Below are positions 1 to 7,914 of a DNA stretch of 64,000 bases, one piece after another. Position 1 is the first letter of the stretch, and each line of letters opens with the position of its first letter. The position numbers were made by a program, and so were the translations under genes. The notes below the pieces were generated by a model. That model was not told the DNA's origin, made no database searches, and saw only the letters and a program-made list of their open reading frames with translations. This stretch comes from CAZQFV01 sp964613665 (lineage in GTDB: Bacteria; Chloroflexota; Chloroflexia; DTKN01). The stretch spans positions 1 through 64,000 of the forward strand of contig CAZTIG010000003.1 in assembly GCA_964613665.1 (NCBI GenBank), given 5' to 3'.

Positions 1-888
1 CTCGAGCTGGAGGCCAAGGGCCAGATGGTCCCCTACTTTGTCACCGGCACCGCCTACGAACACGTCGACTTTGGCATCGACCCGGTGGAAAGCTACGAAC
101 GCCCCGACTTTTTCGAGGACATACGCATGCGCGAGGCGTTCGCCATGTGCCTGAACCGCCAGCAGGTCGTGGACGAGTTGCTCTACGGCCGCTCGCAGAC
201 GGTCGAGGTGTACCTGCCGCCACAGCACCCGCTCTACTACGACGGTGCAGTCGTCCGCGAGTACGACCCGGAGGCATCCAAGGCCCTGCTCGAGGAGATA
301 GGCTGGACCGACCTGGACGGCGACGGCATCCGCGAGGCCCAAGGCGTCGCCGGCATCCCCGACGGGACCAAGCTGTCCTTCTCCTGGTCCAGCACGACGG
401 CCGCCCTGCGCGTCAACTACATGCAGATCTTCCAGGCCAACCTGAAGGAGTGCGGATTTGACATCATCCTGGACAACATGCCCAGCACGCAGTGGTTCGC
501 CGACGGCCCCGACGGCCCGCTCTTCGGCCTCCACTATGACGTGGGCTCCTTCACCTGGTTGACCGGCGTCGAGCCGCCCTGCAACCTGTACCTGAGCACC
601 GAGATCCCCTCCGAGGCCAACGGCTGGGCCGGCCAGAACAACATGGGCTGGGCCAACGCCGAGTTCGACCTGGCCTGCAACAGCGCCCTGCAGTCGCTGC
701 CCGGCACGCCGGAGTACACCCAGTACCACCTGGAAGCCCAGCGCATCTTTAACCAGGAGCTGCCCTCCTTCGTGCTCTACCTGCGGCTGAAGATCGCCGC
801 CACCCGCCCGGAGGTCAAGGGCTTTGTCATGGACCCGACCGCCAACAGCGAGATGTTCAACGTCGTCAACTTCGACATCGAGCGCTAG
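1..888 (+). CDS. ABC transporter substrate-binding protein, peptide type (C-terminal part)
   Basis: This is the C-terminal ~295 residues of a family-5 solute-binding protein (DppA/OppA-like); the reading frame is already open at base 1, so the signal peptide and first lobe lie outside the window. The stretch REAFAMCLNRQQVVDELLYG and a later GWTDLDGDGIRE match conserved segments of this family, which captures peptides, nickel or glycans outside the cell and hands them to a two-permease ABC importer. It is followed by a permease remnant and a DppC-type permease, the usual gene order. Substrate cannot be told from sequence. Family assignment is firm; the specificity is unknown. Confidence 0.9.
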   Translation, partial: LELEAKGQMVPYFVTGTAYEHVDFGIDPVESYERPDFFEDIRMREAFAMCLNRQQVVDELLYGRSQTVEVYLPPQHPLYYDGAVVREYDPEASKALLEEIGWTDLDGDGIREAQGVAGIPDGTKLSFSWSSTTAALRVNYMQIFQANLKECGFDIILDNMPSTQWFADGPDGPLFGLHYDVGSFTWLTGVEPPCNLYLSTEIPSEANGWAGQNNMGWANAEFDLACNSALQSLPGTPEYTQYHLEAQRIFNQELPSFVLYLRLKIAATRPEVKGFVMDPTANSEMFNVVNFDIER

Positions 889-906
889 CGGCCGTTCGCA
901 CCAAGC

Positions 907-944
907 GGGGGTGGCGGCGTCGCGACGATGGCGCCGCCACCCCC
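907..944 (+). terminator. Intercistronic hairpin after the binding-protein gene
   Basis: Perfect 13-bp inverted repeat (GGGGGTGGCGGCG at 907-919, CGCCGCCACCCCC at 932-944) with a 12-nt loop and no T-run. It sits between the binding-protein gene and the permease gene, a place where such stem-loops commonly protect the upstream mRNA so that the binding protein is made in excess. Partial terminator or stabiliser is inference. Confidence 0.6.
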
Positions 945-984
945 AGGCACGCACCAATCTGGCTGGAAAGCCCGGGAGAGCCCG

Positions 985-1375
985 ATGGCCGCCTACCGGA
1001 TCCGGCGCTTCTTGCAGATGATCCTGGTGGTGCTCCTCTCGACGACGGCCATCTACGCCCTCCTGAACGCCGCCCCCGGAGGGCCCCTGTCCGGGATCAA
1101 CCTCACAGTGGGAAGACCCGGGTCGCAGGTCAGCGAGCTGGACAGGCAGCGCCTCGAGGCCTACATGGGGATCGACAAGCCCCTCGTCCTCCGCTACGTG
1201 AGCTGGCTGCTGGGTGACGACTGGCTCGGAGCGGACCGTGTGTCCCTCTCCTGGGGCGGTCATTGCCCGGACACGCGTCACTGCTGCCGCTTCTGGGCAT
1301 ATCCGGGCGTAGCCCACGTCAAGCCGGGGTACGGGCAATGGGTCCGCCGTCGATCCCCGCATCCGCCTGGAGTAG
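985..1375 (+). pseudogene. ABC transporter permease (DppB-like), internally deleted remnant
   Basis: The first ~85 codons from ATG 985 are a normal DppB-type N terminus: positive residues, one membrane helix (ILVVLLSTTAIYALL), then QRLEAYMGIDKPLVLRYVSWLLGD. After about base 1245 the homology stops. The canonical C-terminal ending VDPRIRLE plus stop is still present at 1349-1375, but in the next reading frame. The intervening ~200 residues, including the remaining membrane helices and the EAA loop, are missing. A usual DppB is about 310-340 residues. The gene is therefore a deleted remnant or an assembly collapse; the flanking partners are intact. Without this permease the importer would need another DppB. 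Confidence 0.75.
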
Positions 1376-1400
1376 GCGGCCGGGGCAAGAAGGAGGAAGC

Positions 1401-2321
1401 ATGGCAGTCGCAGAGCTGGAGCACGAAACGCTACTGACCGAGAAGCCGGTCGGCTGGTTCATCATCATCTGGCGCCGGCTGCGCCGGCACAAGCTGGCCA
1501 TGATCAGCGTCGGGCTAATTGTCTTCTTCGTGGTCGTGGCCTGCATCGCCGACCTGATCGTCCCCTACGATCCGCTTGCGCCGGACCCGACCCACATGAA
1601 CGCTCCGCCTTCCGCGCAGCACTGGATGGGGACGGACGAGATCGGCCGCGACATCTTCAGCCGGCTGATCAAGGCAGCGCAGATCTCCCTGACGGTCGCC
1701 TTCTTTGTCACCACAGTCGCCACATCCTTCGGCGCGATCGTCGGAGCCATCTCCGGCTTCTACGGCCGTTGGGTGGACGCCGTCCTCCAGCGGGTCACCG
1801 AGTTCCTGATCACCCTGCCCCTGCTGCCGCTGCTGCTGGCCTTCTCGGCCATCCTGAAGGGTGTGCAGCTTCCCTGGCTGCCGCGCGAGTGGAGCAGTGC
1901 CGTGATCATCATGTTCGTCCTGACCGCGTTTGGCTGGATGGGCCCTTGCCGGCTGGTGCGCGGCATGGTGCTGTCCCTGCGCGGCCTCGAATTCGTGGAG
2001 GCCTCCCGGGCCCTGGGTATGGGCGACGTGCGCATCATCCTCAAGCACATGATCCCCAACGCCCTGCCGCCGCTGATCGTCAGCGCCACACTGGGACTGG
2101 GAACCGTGATCGTGACGGAGGCCGCGCTGAGCTTCCTGGGGCTGGGCATCCAGCCGCCCATGCCGACCTGGGGGAACATGCTGAACGCCTACCAGCGCAA
2201 CATGTGGCAGTACCCCATGCAGGTGTTTTTCCCAGGGCTGGCCATCTTCCTCACCACGCTGGCCTTTAACTACTTTGGCGATGGCATGCGCGACGCCCTG
2301 GACCCGCGGCTCAAGATGTGA
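1401..2321 (+). CDS. ABC transporter permease, DppC/OppC type
   Basis: 306-residue inner-membrane permease of a peptide-type ABC importer. ATG 1401 is chosen because AGGAGG lies just upstream at 1391-1396. An N-terminal helix (residues ~30-50) is followed by the periplasmic segment YDPLAPDP...HWMGTDEIGRDIFSRL typical of DppC, then five further helices. The cytoplasmic EAA loop reads EASRALGMGDVRIILKHMIPN and contacts the ATPase. The protein ends GMRDALDPRLKM, the family ending. It is downstream of the broken DppB-like gene and is the last gene of this operon in the window; no ATPase gene follows. Confidence 0.93.
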   Translation: MAVAELEHETLLTEKPVGWFIIIWRRLRRHKLAMISVGLIVFFVVVACIADLIVPYDPLAPDPTHMNAPPSAQHWMGTDEIGRDIFSRLIKAAQISLTVAFFVTTVATSFGAIVGAISGFYGRWVDAVLQRVTEFLITLPLLPLLLAFSAILKGVQLPWLPREWSSAVIIMFVLTAFGWMGPCRLVRGMVLSLRGLEFVEASRALGMGDVRIILKHMIPNALPPLIVSATLGLGTVIVTEAALSFLGLGIQPPMPTWGNMLNAYQRNMWQYPMQVFFPGLAIFLTTLAFNYFGDGMRDALDPRLKM

Positions 2322-2360
2322 CGTGCCGACACACGCCATCCCCTGCCCAGGCCCCCCCGC

Positions 2361-2397
2361 CAGACCGCGCTGCCGACTCGAGCGGCAGCGCGGTCTG
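2361..2397 (+). terminator. Hairpin terminator after the permease operon
   Basis: Perfect 15-bp stem (CAGACCGCGCTGCCG at 2361-2375 and CGGCAGCGCGGTCTG at 2383-2397) around a 7-nt loop, 40 bp after the DppC stop and before a new promoter. There is no clear U-tract, as often in GC-rich genomes. Confidence 0.7.
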
Positions 2398-2440
2398 CTG
2401 GCTGTCCCCCACGGCGCAGTGCGCGACGGCGAGACCGCAA

Positions 2441-2469
2441 TTGACCCTCCCCGGCCCCTGTGCTATACT
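2441..2469 (+). promoter_or_regulatory. Sigma70-type promoter for the cinA-like gene
   Basis: TTGACC (2441-2446), 17-bp spacer, TATACT (2464-2469); the start codon follows 26 bp later with AGGAGG at 2484-2489. Confidence 0.75.
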
Positions 2470-2495
2470 GGTCCCCGTTCGCCAGGAGGTGGACT

Positions 2496-2978
2496 GTGGC
2501 GCAGGAGCTGCTGGAAGCACGCGTCGGTGAACTGCTGCGAGAGCACGGCCTGACGCTGGGCAGCGCCGAGTCCTGCACGGGGGGGCTGCTGGGGCACCGC
2601 CTGACCAACATCCCCGGCAGCTCCGACTACTACCTGGGAGGCGTCATCTCCTACGCCGACGCTGTCAAGCGGGCCCTCCTGGGGGTCGACGCCGCGGTGC
2701 TGGCCCGTGCCGGGGCGGTGAGCGAGGAAGTCGCCGGGCAGATGGCGGCAGGCGTGCGCCGCCTCCTGCGGGCAGACATCGGCATCGGCATCACCGGCAT
2801 CGCCGGGCCCGGCGGCGCCACCCCTGGCAAGCCGGTCGGCTTGGTCTACATCGCCCTTTCGGCGCCGGGCGTCGAGCGCTGCGAGCGCCATGTGTGGCCC
2901 CACGACCGCAGCGGAAACAAGGAGGCCTCGGCGCAGCGCGCCCTGGAGATGCTCGTGCAGTACCTGCAGGGCCTGTGA
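2496..2978 (+). CDS. pncC: CinA C-terminal-domain protein / nicotinamide-nucleotide amidase
   Basis: 160-residue stand-alone CinA-C domain, the family of PncC, which deamidates nicotinamide mononucleotide to nicotinate mononucleotide in NAD recycling. The hallmark SAESCTGGLL is at residues ~21-30, followed by GSSDYYLGGVISYA and GITGIAGPGG, all conserved in the active family. GTG 2496 is the start because AGGAGG precedes it by 6 bp; no ATG lies nearby in frame. The N-terminal molybdopterin-binding-like domain of full CinA is absent, as in E. coli YgaD/PncC. It precedes an M16 peptidase by 33 bp and may be co-transcribed with it. Confidence 0.9.
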   Translation: MAQELLEARVGELLREHGLTLGSAESCTGGLLGHRLTNIPGSSDYYLGGVISYADAVKRALLGVDAAVLARAGAVSEEVAGQMAAGVRRLLRADIGIGITGIAGPGGATPGKPVGLVYIALSAPGVERCERHVWPHDRSGNKEASAQRALEMLVQYLQGL

Positions 2979-3011
2979 GCCCTGCCGATCCATCCACTGG
3001 CGGGAGAGCAT

Positions 3012-4277
3012 ATGTACACGCTTCTGGTGCTGCCCAACGGCCTGCGCCTGCTCATGTGCCCCATGCCCCATGTGCGCTCGGCGACCCTGTGCCTCTACGT
3101 CGGCACCGGTTCGCGCTGGGAGCCGGTCGCGAAGGCCGGCCTGTCACACTTTCTCGAGCACATGGTCTTCAAGGGCACACCGGCCTATCCCAGCGCCCGG
3201 CACATCTCGGAGGCCATCGAGGGCATCGGCGGCGTCCTCGATGCCAGCACCTCCTGCGAGGCGACCGCCTACTGGGCCAAGGTGCCGGGCCAGCACTTTG
3301 ACCGCGCCCTCGACGTTCTGACCGAGATGCTCCGCCGGCCGCTCCTCGCGCCGGAAGAGGTGGAGAAGGAGCGCCGCGTCATCATCGAGGAGCTGCACAT
3401 GATCTCTGACTCCCCGGCCGACTGGGTCTATGAGCTGGTCGGCCAGGCCTTGTGGCCCGGCCATCCCCTCGGCCGGGACGTCGCCGGCACCCCCGAGGGC
3501 GTGGCCGGCATCGGCCGGGACGATCTCTCCTCCTACCGCGAGGCGCACTACCACGCTGGCCGCATCGTCGCCGTGGTTGCCGGCGCCCTGCCGACAGAGG
3601 AGGTCACCGCGGCCCTGTCCCGCGCGCTGGGCGACCTGGCCCAGCGCACCTCACTGCCTCCCGAGGGGGCTCCGCCACACGCCCCCGAGCCGCGCCTGGT
3701 CCTGGCCCAGCGGGACATCGAACAGGTCAATCTCTGCCTGGCCGTGCCGGGCCTGTCCTACAAAGACCCCGACCGCCACGCCATGCTCCTGCTGGACACG
3801 ATCCTCGGTGGGGGCATGAGCTCGCGCCTCTTTCAGAAGATCCGCGAGGAACAAGCCCTGGCCTACAGCATCCATTCCTCCCTGCGCCAACACGCCGACA
3901 GCGGCGCAGCCATCGTCTACGCTGGCGTGGAGCCGCAGCGGGCCGCCGAGTGTCTGGCGGCGACATGGGCCGAGATGGAGCGCCTGGCGGCAGAAGGAGT
4001 TGCGCCCGACGAGCTCGTGCGGGCCAAGGAGTACAACAAGGGCCGCATCCTCCTGCGCATGGAGGACTCGTACGGCGTGGCTTCCTGGTACGGTGGGCAG
4101 GAGCTCCTGCTGGAGCAGATCGAGGAGGTCGACCAGGTCATCGCCCGCATCGAGGCGGTACAGCCGGCCGACCTGCACCGGCTGGCCAACACCCTCTATC
4201 GCCGCGATTTCCTGCGCCTGGCCGCCGTCGGGCCGTTGGATGACGAGGCCTCCCTGCGGCAGGCCCTGGGCATCTGA
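3012..4277 (+). CDS. M16-family zinc metallopeptidase
   Basis: 421-residue pitrilysin/mitochondrial-processing-peptidase-type protease. The inverted zinc motif HFLEH (in LSHFLEHMVFKGT, residues ~51-55) is present, and the downstream glutamate of the second zinc site falls in EKERRVIIEELHM. The C-terminal half carries the second M16 domain with GGGMSSRLFQKIREEQALAYSI, the substrate-binding Arg/Tyr region. The length fits single-chain, two-domain bacterial M16B enzymes. No signal peptide is seen, so a cytoplasmic processing or peptide-clearing role is likely. It ends at a bidirectional hairpin shared with the converging glycosyltransferase gene. Confidence 0.93.
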   Translation: MYTLLVLPNGLRLLMCPMPHVRSATLCLYVGTGSRWEPVAKAGLSHFLEHMVFKGTPAYPSARHISEAIEGIGGVLDASTSCEATAYWAKVPGQHFDRALDVLTEMLRRPLLAPEEVEKERRVIIEELHMISDSPADWVYELVGQALWPGHPLGRDVAGTPEGVAGIGRDDLSSYREAHYHAGRIVAVVAGALPTEEVTAALSRALGDLAQRTSLPPEGAPPHAPEPRLVLAQRDIEQVNLCLAVPGLSYKDPDRHAMLLLDTILGGGMSSRLFQKIREEQALAYSIHSSLRQHADSGAAIVYAGVEPQRAAECLAATWAEMERLAAEGVAPDELVRAKEYNKGRILLRMEDSYGVASWYGGQELLLEQIEEVDQVIARIEAVQPADLHRLANTLYRRDFLRLAAVGPLDDEASLRQALGI

Positions 4278-4326
4278 CGGCCCCGGTGCCCCCGCGGGAA
4301 GGGATGCAGCAGCGGCAACGAGACGA

Positions 4327-4360
4327 GAACCTCCCGCCGGCCGTGGCCTGCGGGAGGTTC
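4327..4360. terminator. Bidirectional hairpin between convergent genes
   Basis: GAACCTCCCGC (4327-4337) and GCGGGAGGTTC (4350-4360) form an 11-bp stem with a 12-nt loop, followed by CTTC on the plus strand, between the M16 gene and the glycosyltransferase gene that run toward each other. Confidence 0.75.
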
Positions 4361-4387
4361 CTTCACACGCCGGAGGGCACCCCGGGC

Positions 4388-5206
4388 CTAGCGCACTCTC
4401 CGCGACAGCGCCCACGCCAGCAGTCCCAGCAGCAGGCCGGTGCCCAGCCCGATGGCTGCCACCTGCTCCGGGATCAGCGGTTGGCGGACGACGATTCCCG
4501 TCGGCGGGACGTAGCCACGCATGCGCCCCCACAGCCGGAAGAAGCCGCGCATGGCCCGGAAGACCACCCTGAAGCTGCCTCCCGACTGCGCACCCACCAG
4601 CCGCGGGTAGTGGTGTACGCCGACCTCGGTCAGCGTGGCCCCCTGGCGGCGCGCCTTGGCCAACATCTCGGTGTTGATCAGCGCCCCACCGATCTCCAGG
4701 CGCATTCCCCGGAGGAGGTCGCCCCGGAAGACCTTGAAGGCGCAGTCGATGTCGCGCACGCGGATGCCGAAGAACACACGCACGGCCATGTTGAAGATAT
4801 GGGCATAGAGCAGCCGCAGCGGTGGGTCCTGCCGCCGCAAGCGGAAGCCCGCCACGACATCATAGGCCCCGATATAGGGCAGCAGCCGCTCCAGGTCGGC
4901 GATGTCGAACTGGCGATCCGAGTCCATGAACATCACGTACTCGCCGCGGGTACTGGCAATGCCGGTCATCAGCGCGTCGCCGTAGCCACGATTGACCTCG
5001 TGATGGAGGGCCACCACGCGCTCATCCTCGCTCGCCAGGCGGTCCAGGATCTGCGCCGTGGCGTCGCGGCTGCCGTCGTCCACGACCACGATCTCAAAGT
5101 CACTCACCAGCCGCGGCAGCACCTCCAGGCAGGAGCGCACCACCACCTCGATATTGGCCTCCTCGTTGTGGGCCGGCAGGACGACGGAGAGAGAGATCTG
5201 CAGCAT
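4388..5206 (-). CDS. Family 2 glycosyltransferase (dolichol-P-mannose-synthase/GtrB-like)
   Basis: 272-residue GT-A transferase that probably moves a sugar from a nucleotide donor to a lipid carrier. It starts LSVVLPAHNEEANIE, contains EIVVVDDGSRD (donor-binding Asp) and YVMFMDSDRQFD (the metal-binding DxD region). A C-terminal hydrophobic segment (VAAIGLGTGLLLGLLAWAL) can anchor it in the membrane. ATG 5206 is preceded by GGGAGGT; an upstream in-frame GTG has no ribosome site. It lies 11 bp after the first of three secreted glycoside-hydrolase-like genes on the same strand and is the last gene of that operon. Confidence 0.9.
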   Translation of the reverse strand: MLQISLSVVLPAHNEEANIEVVVRSCLEVLPRLVSDFEIVVVDDGSRDATAQILDRLASEDERVVALHHEVNRGYGDALMTGIASTRGEYVMFMDSDRQFDIADLERLLPYIGAYDVVAGFRLRRQDPPLRLLYAHIFNMAVRVFFGIRVRDIDCAFKVFRGDLLRGMRLEIGGALINTEMLAKARRQGATLTEVGVHHYPRLVGAQSGGSFRVVFRAMRGFFRLWGRMRGYVPPTGIVVRQPLIPEQVAAIGLGTGLLLGLLAWALSRRVR

Positions 5207-5217
5207 GGCACACCTCC

Positions 5218-6486
5218 CTACGGCCACAGGCTATGCCTGGAGACCAGCGCCTTGACCGCATCGTAGGCTGGCCTGGGCCGGCCGGCCGCGTCGATCAGCC
5301 CAAAGGCGGCCTTCTGATCGCTGGGCGGGTTGGTGCGGGCAAAGTTCAGGTTCCAGACGAACATCGCTCCCAACCAGGGTTGGTACTTTGTACGGCCCAT
5401 TTCCAGCGCCGCGGCGACGTACTCGCCCTGCTGCCGGGCGCTGTTATCCAGGGCATACTCGTACCCGGGAGCCGGCGTGTCGGTGATGCCGTCGATGGAG
5501 GCCCAGCCGAACTCGGTCAGCCAGATCTGCTTGTCGCCGTCGCCATAGGCCTCCAGCACGGCGCGGATGTTCTCCACGTGCCGGAAGTAGAAGGTCGAGT
5601 CGTTCTGCCAACTGGGGAACGGCCCTGGTTTCTCCGGCCACAGGGTGTCGGGCGGGTTGTGCGTGCCGCCGACGTGCGCCGCCAGCACGTCAAAGTAGCC
5701 CTTGACTACGCCGTTCTGGTAGGCCAAGACCTGCTGCAGGTAGATGATGTCGTCGATGGCGATGGTGGGGTCCTCCACACCGGTCGGCGTCAGCGGCCCG
5801 AAGAGGACGATGGCCAGGGGGTCGGCCGCCTTGATGCGCGTGTAGGCCACCTTCAGCAGCTCGACGTAGCGGCCGGGGTCCTGCACGTAGCCGTCGTTCT
5901 CGACGGCATAGTTCTGTTCGTTCCAGATCTCATAGGCCTGGATGCGGTTCTTGTAGCGCGCGGCCATGGCGGTGACAAAGTCACCCAGATCCTCCGGTTC
6001 CGCCGGCATGCCGTAGCCCCCGTCCACCGTCGCCCAAGAGGGCGATCGCACGATGCTCACCAACAGCTTGCGGTGGTGGCGGCCTACCGCGTCCACGACG
6101 TTGTCCAGCTCCTCCCAGACGTACAGCCCCTTGGCACCCTCGATGTCCTGCCACCAGACCTGCTGGCGGACCCACTCGACGCCCAGGTCGTCGACATAGC
6201 CCAGCACCTCATCATAGTCCTTGTAGAAGAGGTCCACGTCGATGCCGTAGGAGAAGTAGGCCGTGCCCATAGGGAAGGTTGGATCAGGCGTCGGGCTCGG
6301 GGTGAGGGTGGGCGTGGCCGTCGGTGTAGGACTGGGGATAGGCGTTTCCGTGGGAACAGCCGTGTCGGCGGGTGGGACCGGGGTATCGTCGCCCGCACCG
6401 GGGCCGCAGGCCGCGACCACCGTGGCCAGAACCAGGATGGCGCCTACCGCGGTCACCCAGAAGAGGCGTGCAAGGCGCGGCTTCAT
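5218..6486 (-). CDS. Secreted glycoside-hydrolase-like lipoprotein, paralog 1
   Basis: 422 residues: a lipoprotein signal with lipobox (VVAACG, Cys ~27), a Pro/Thr linker to ~75, then a (beta/alpha)8 domain of the GH-A clan (GH39/GH5-like). The acid/base Glu is in YEIWNEQN (E190) and the probable nucleophile in WLTEFGW (E325), with the usual spacing. A plant- or exopolysaccharide-degrading role is likely but the substrate is not evident. ATG 6486 has GGAGGAAG upstream. It is one of three tandem paralogs (next at 6573 and 7915) sharing long identical stretches such as HVGGTHNPPDTLWP, so the cluster arose by duplication. Confidence 0.85.
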   Translation of the reverse strand: MKPRLARLFWVTAVGAILVLATVVAACGPGAGDDTPVPPADTAVPTETPIPSPTPTATPTLTPSPTPDPTFPMGTAYFSYGIDVDLFYKDYDEVLGYVDDLGVEWVRQQVWWQDIEGAKGLYVWEELDNVVDAVGRHHRKLLVSIVRSPSWATVDGGYGMPAEPEDLGDFVTAMAARYKNRIQAYEIWNEQNYAVENDGYVQDPGRYVELLKVAYTRIKAADPLAIVLFGPLTPTGVEDPTIAIDDIIYLQQVLAYQNGVVKGYFDVLAAHVGGTHNPPDTLWPEKPGPFPSWQNDSTFYFRHVENIRAVLEAYGDGDKQIWLTEFGWASIDGITDTPAPGYEYALDNSARQQGEYVAAALEMGRTKYQPWLGAMFVWNLNFARTNPPSDQKAAFGLIDAAGRPRPAYDAVKALVSRHSLWP

Positions 6487-6507
6487 ACGCTTCCTCCATT
6501 TCGCGAC

Positions 6508-6569
6508 CAGGCATCAGGGTTCAGCCATGTGCCGACTGGCGCCTGATGCCTGATGTTCGATGTCCAGAC
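6508..6569. repeat. Intergenic inverted repeat built of 7-nt units
   Basis: CAGGCATCAGG (6508-6518) and CCTGATGCCTG (6542-6552) are perfect 11-bp inverted arms. From 6542 the sequence runs in 7-nt steps: CCTGATG, CCTGATG, TTCGATG, TCCAGAC. It separates two tandem paralogs and may be an mRNA-stabilising hairpin. Similar 7-nt-phased arrays lie in other intergenic gaps of this window. Confidence 0.6.
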
Positions 6570-6572
6570 CTG

Positions 6573-7868
6573 CTATTCCGGCCAGGTCATGTGCTCGGCG
6601 ATATAGGCCCGGACGGCGCGGTACGACGGCCGCGTGCCCCAGTCGGGCCGCAGCATGCTGAAGGCGGACTTTTCGTCGGTCGGCGCGTTGAAGGTGGAAA
6701 AGTTCAGGTTCCAGACGAACATTGCCCCCATCCAGGGCTGGTACTGGGTCCGGCCTATGTCCAGGGCCCAGGCCACGTAGTCGCCCTGCAGCCCAGCCGA
6801 GATGTTGGCGGCGTACTCGTAGCCGGGCGACGGTGTATCGACGATGCCATCGATCGAAGCCCAGCCGAACTCGGTCAGCCAGATCTGCTTACCGCCGTCG
6901 CCATGGTCCACCATCACCTGGCGGATGTTCTCCACGTGGCGGAAGTAGAAGGTCGAGTCGTTCTGCCAGTTCTCAAAGGGCCCCGGGTTATCCGGCCAGA
7001 GGGTGTCCGGCGGGTTGTGCGTCCCGCCGACGTGGGCCCCCAGCACGTCGAAGTAGCCCTTGACCTCGCCGTCGTTGTACTCGTAGGCTTCGTGCAGGTA
7101 GCGGATGTCGGGGATCGACACGGCGGGGTCATCCCAGCCGGTCGGGGTGCAGGGGCCAAAGAGGACAAAGGCCAGCGGATCGGCCCCCTTGATGCGAGCA
7201 TAGGCCACCTTGAGGAGCTCGACGTAGCGGCCGGCCCCCTCGACGTAGCCGTCGTTCTCCACGGCATAGTTCTGCTCGTTCCAGATCTCATAGGCCTGGA
7301 TGCGGTTCTTGTAGCGCGCGGCCATGGCCATCAGAAAGTCGCCCAGGCTGTTGGGATCGGCCGGCATGCCATGACCGCCGTCCGCGGTGGCCCAGGTCGG
7401 CGAACGGACGATGCTGACCAGCAGCTTGCGGTTGTGCCGCCCCACGATATCGACGATCGTGTCGAGGGCCTCCCATCTGTAGGTGCCCTGCTCCGGCTCG
7501 ACATCGGCCCAGCTGACCTGCACCCGCACCCACTCCATGCCGAGGTCCTCCACGTAGCCCATGACCTCATCGGGCAGCTTGGGGAACGGGATGCTCTCGC
7601 GGTAGTACAGGTCGGCGTTGATGCCGTAGGAGAAGTGGGTGGTCTTCATGGGGAAGGTCGGGTCGGGCGTCGGCGTGGGCAGGGGCGTCGGCGTCGCCGT
7701 GGGGGTGGGGATAGGGGTCTCGGTAGGGGGCACCGCCGTGGCCGATGGGACAGGGGTAGCCCCGCCGCCGCTGCCACCGGCGCTCGGACCACAGGCGGCC
7801 AGCGCGGCGGCAGTCGCGACGACTGCCCCCAGCAGAGCGGGCCAGAGATAGCGTCTGCGGATCGACAT
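6573..7868 (-). CDS. Secreted glycoside-hydrolase-like lipoprotein, paralog 2
   Basis: 431 residues with the same plan as its neighbour at 5218: lipobox AALAACG, a Pro/Thr-rich linker to about residue 75, and one GH-A-type barrel. Catalytic candidates are E198 in YEIWNEQN and E333 in WLTEFGW. ATG 7868 is preferred over the in-frame GTG two codons upstream because AGAGGAG is correctly spaced for it. It is 46 bp downstream of paralog 3, so it is probably in the same transcript. The linker is longer and the first barrel loop differs (LYYRESIPFPKLPDEV), which is where sub-site specificity could have diverged. Confidence 0.85.
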   Translation of the reverse strand: MSIRRRYLWPALLGAVVATAAALAACGPSAGGSGGGATPVPSATAVPPTETPIPTPTATPTPLPTPTPDPTFPMKTTHFSYGINADLYYRESIPFPKLPDEVMGYVEDLGMEWVRVQVSWADVEPEQGTYRWEALDTIVDIVGRHNRKLLVSIVRSPTWATADGGHGMPADPNSLGDFLMAMAARYKNRIQAYEIWNEQNYAVENDGYVEGAGRYVELLKVAYARIKGADPLAFVLFGPCTPTGWDDPAVSIPDIRYLHEAYEYNDGEVKGYFDVLGAHVGGTHNPPDTLWPDNPGPFENWQNDSTFYFRHVENIRQVMVDHGDGGKQIWLTEFGWASIDGIVDTPSPGYEYAANISAGLQGDYVAWALDIGRTQYQPWMGAMFVWNLNFSTFNAPTDEKSAFSMLRPDWGTRPSYRAVRAYIAEHMTWPE

Positions 7869-7914
7869 GGTCACTCCTCTCGTCGCCTGACAGGGCGGCG
7901 GCAGCCGGCCGCCG

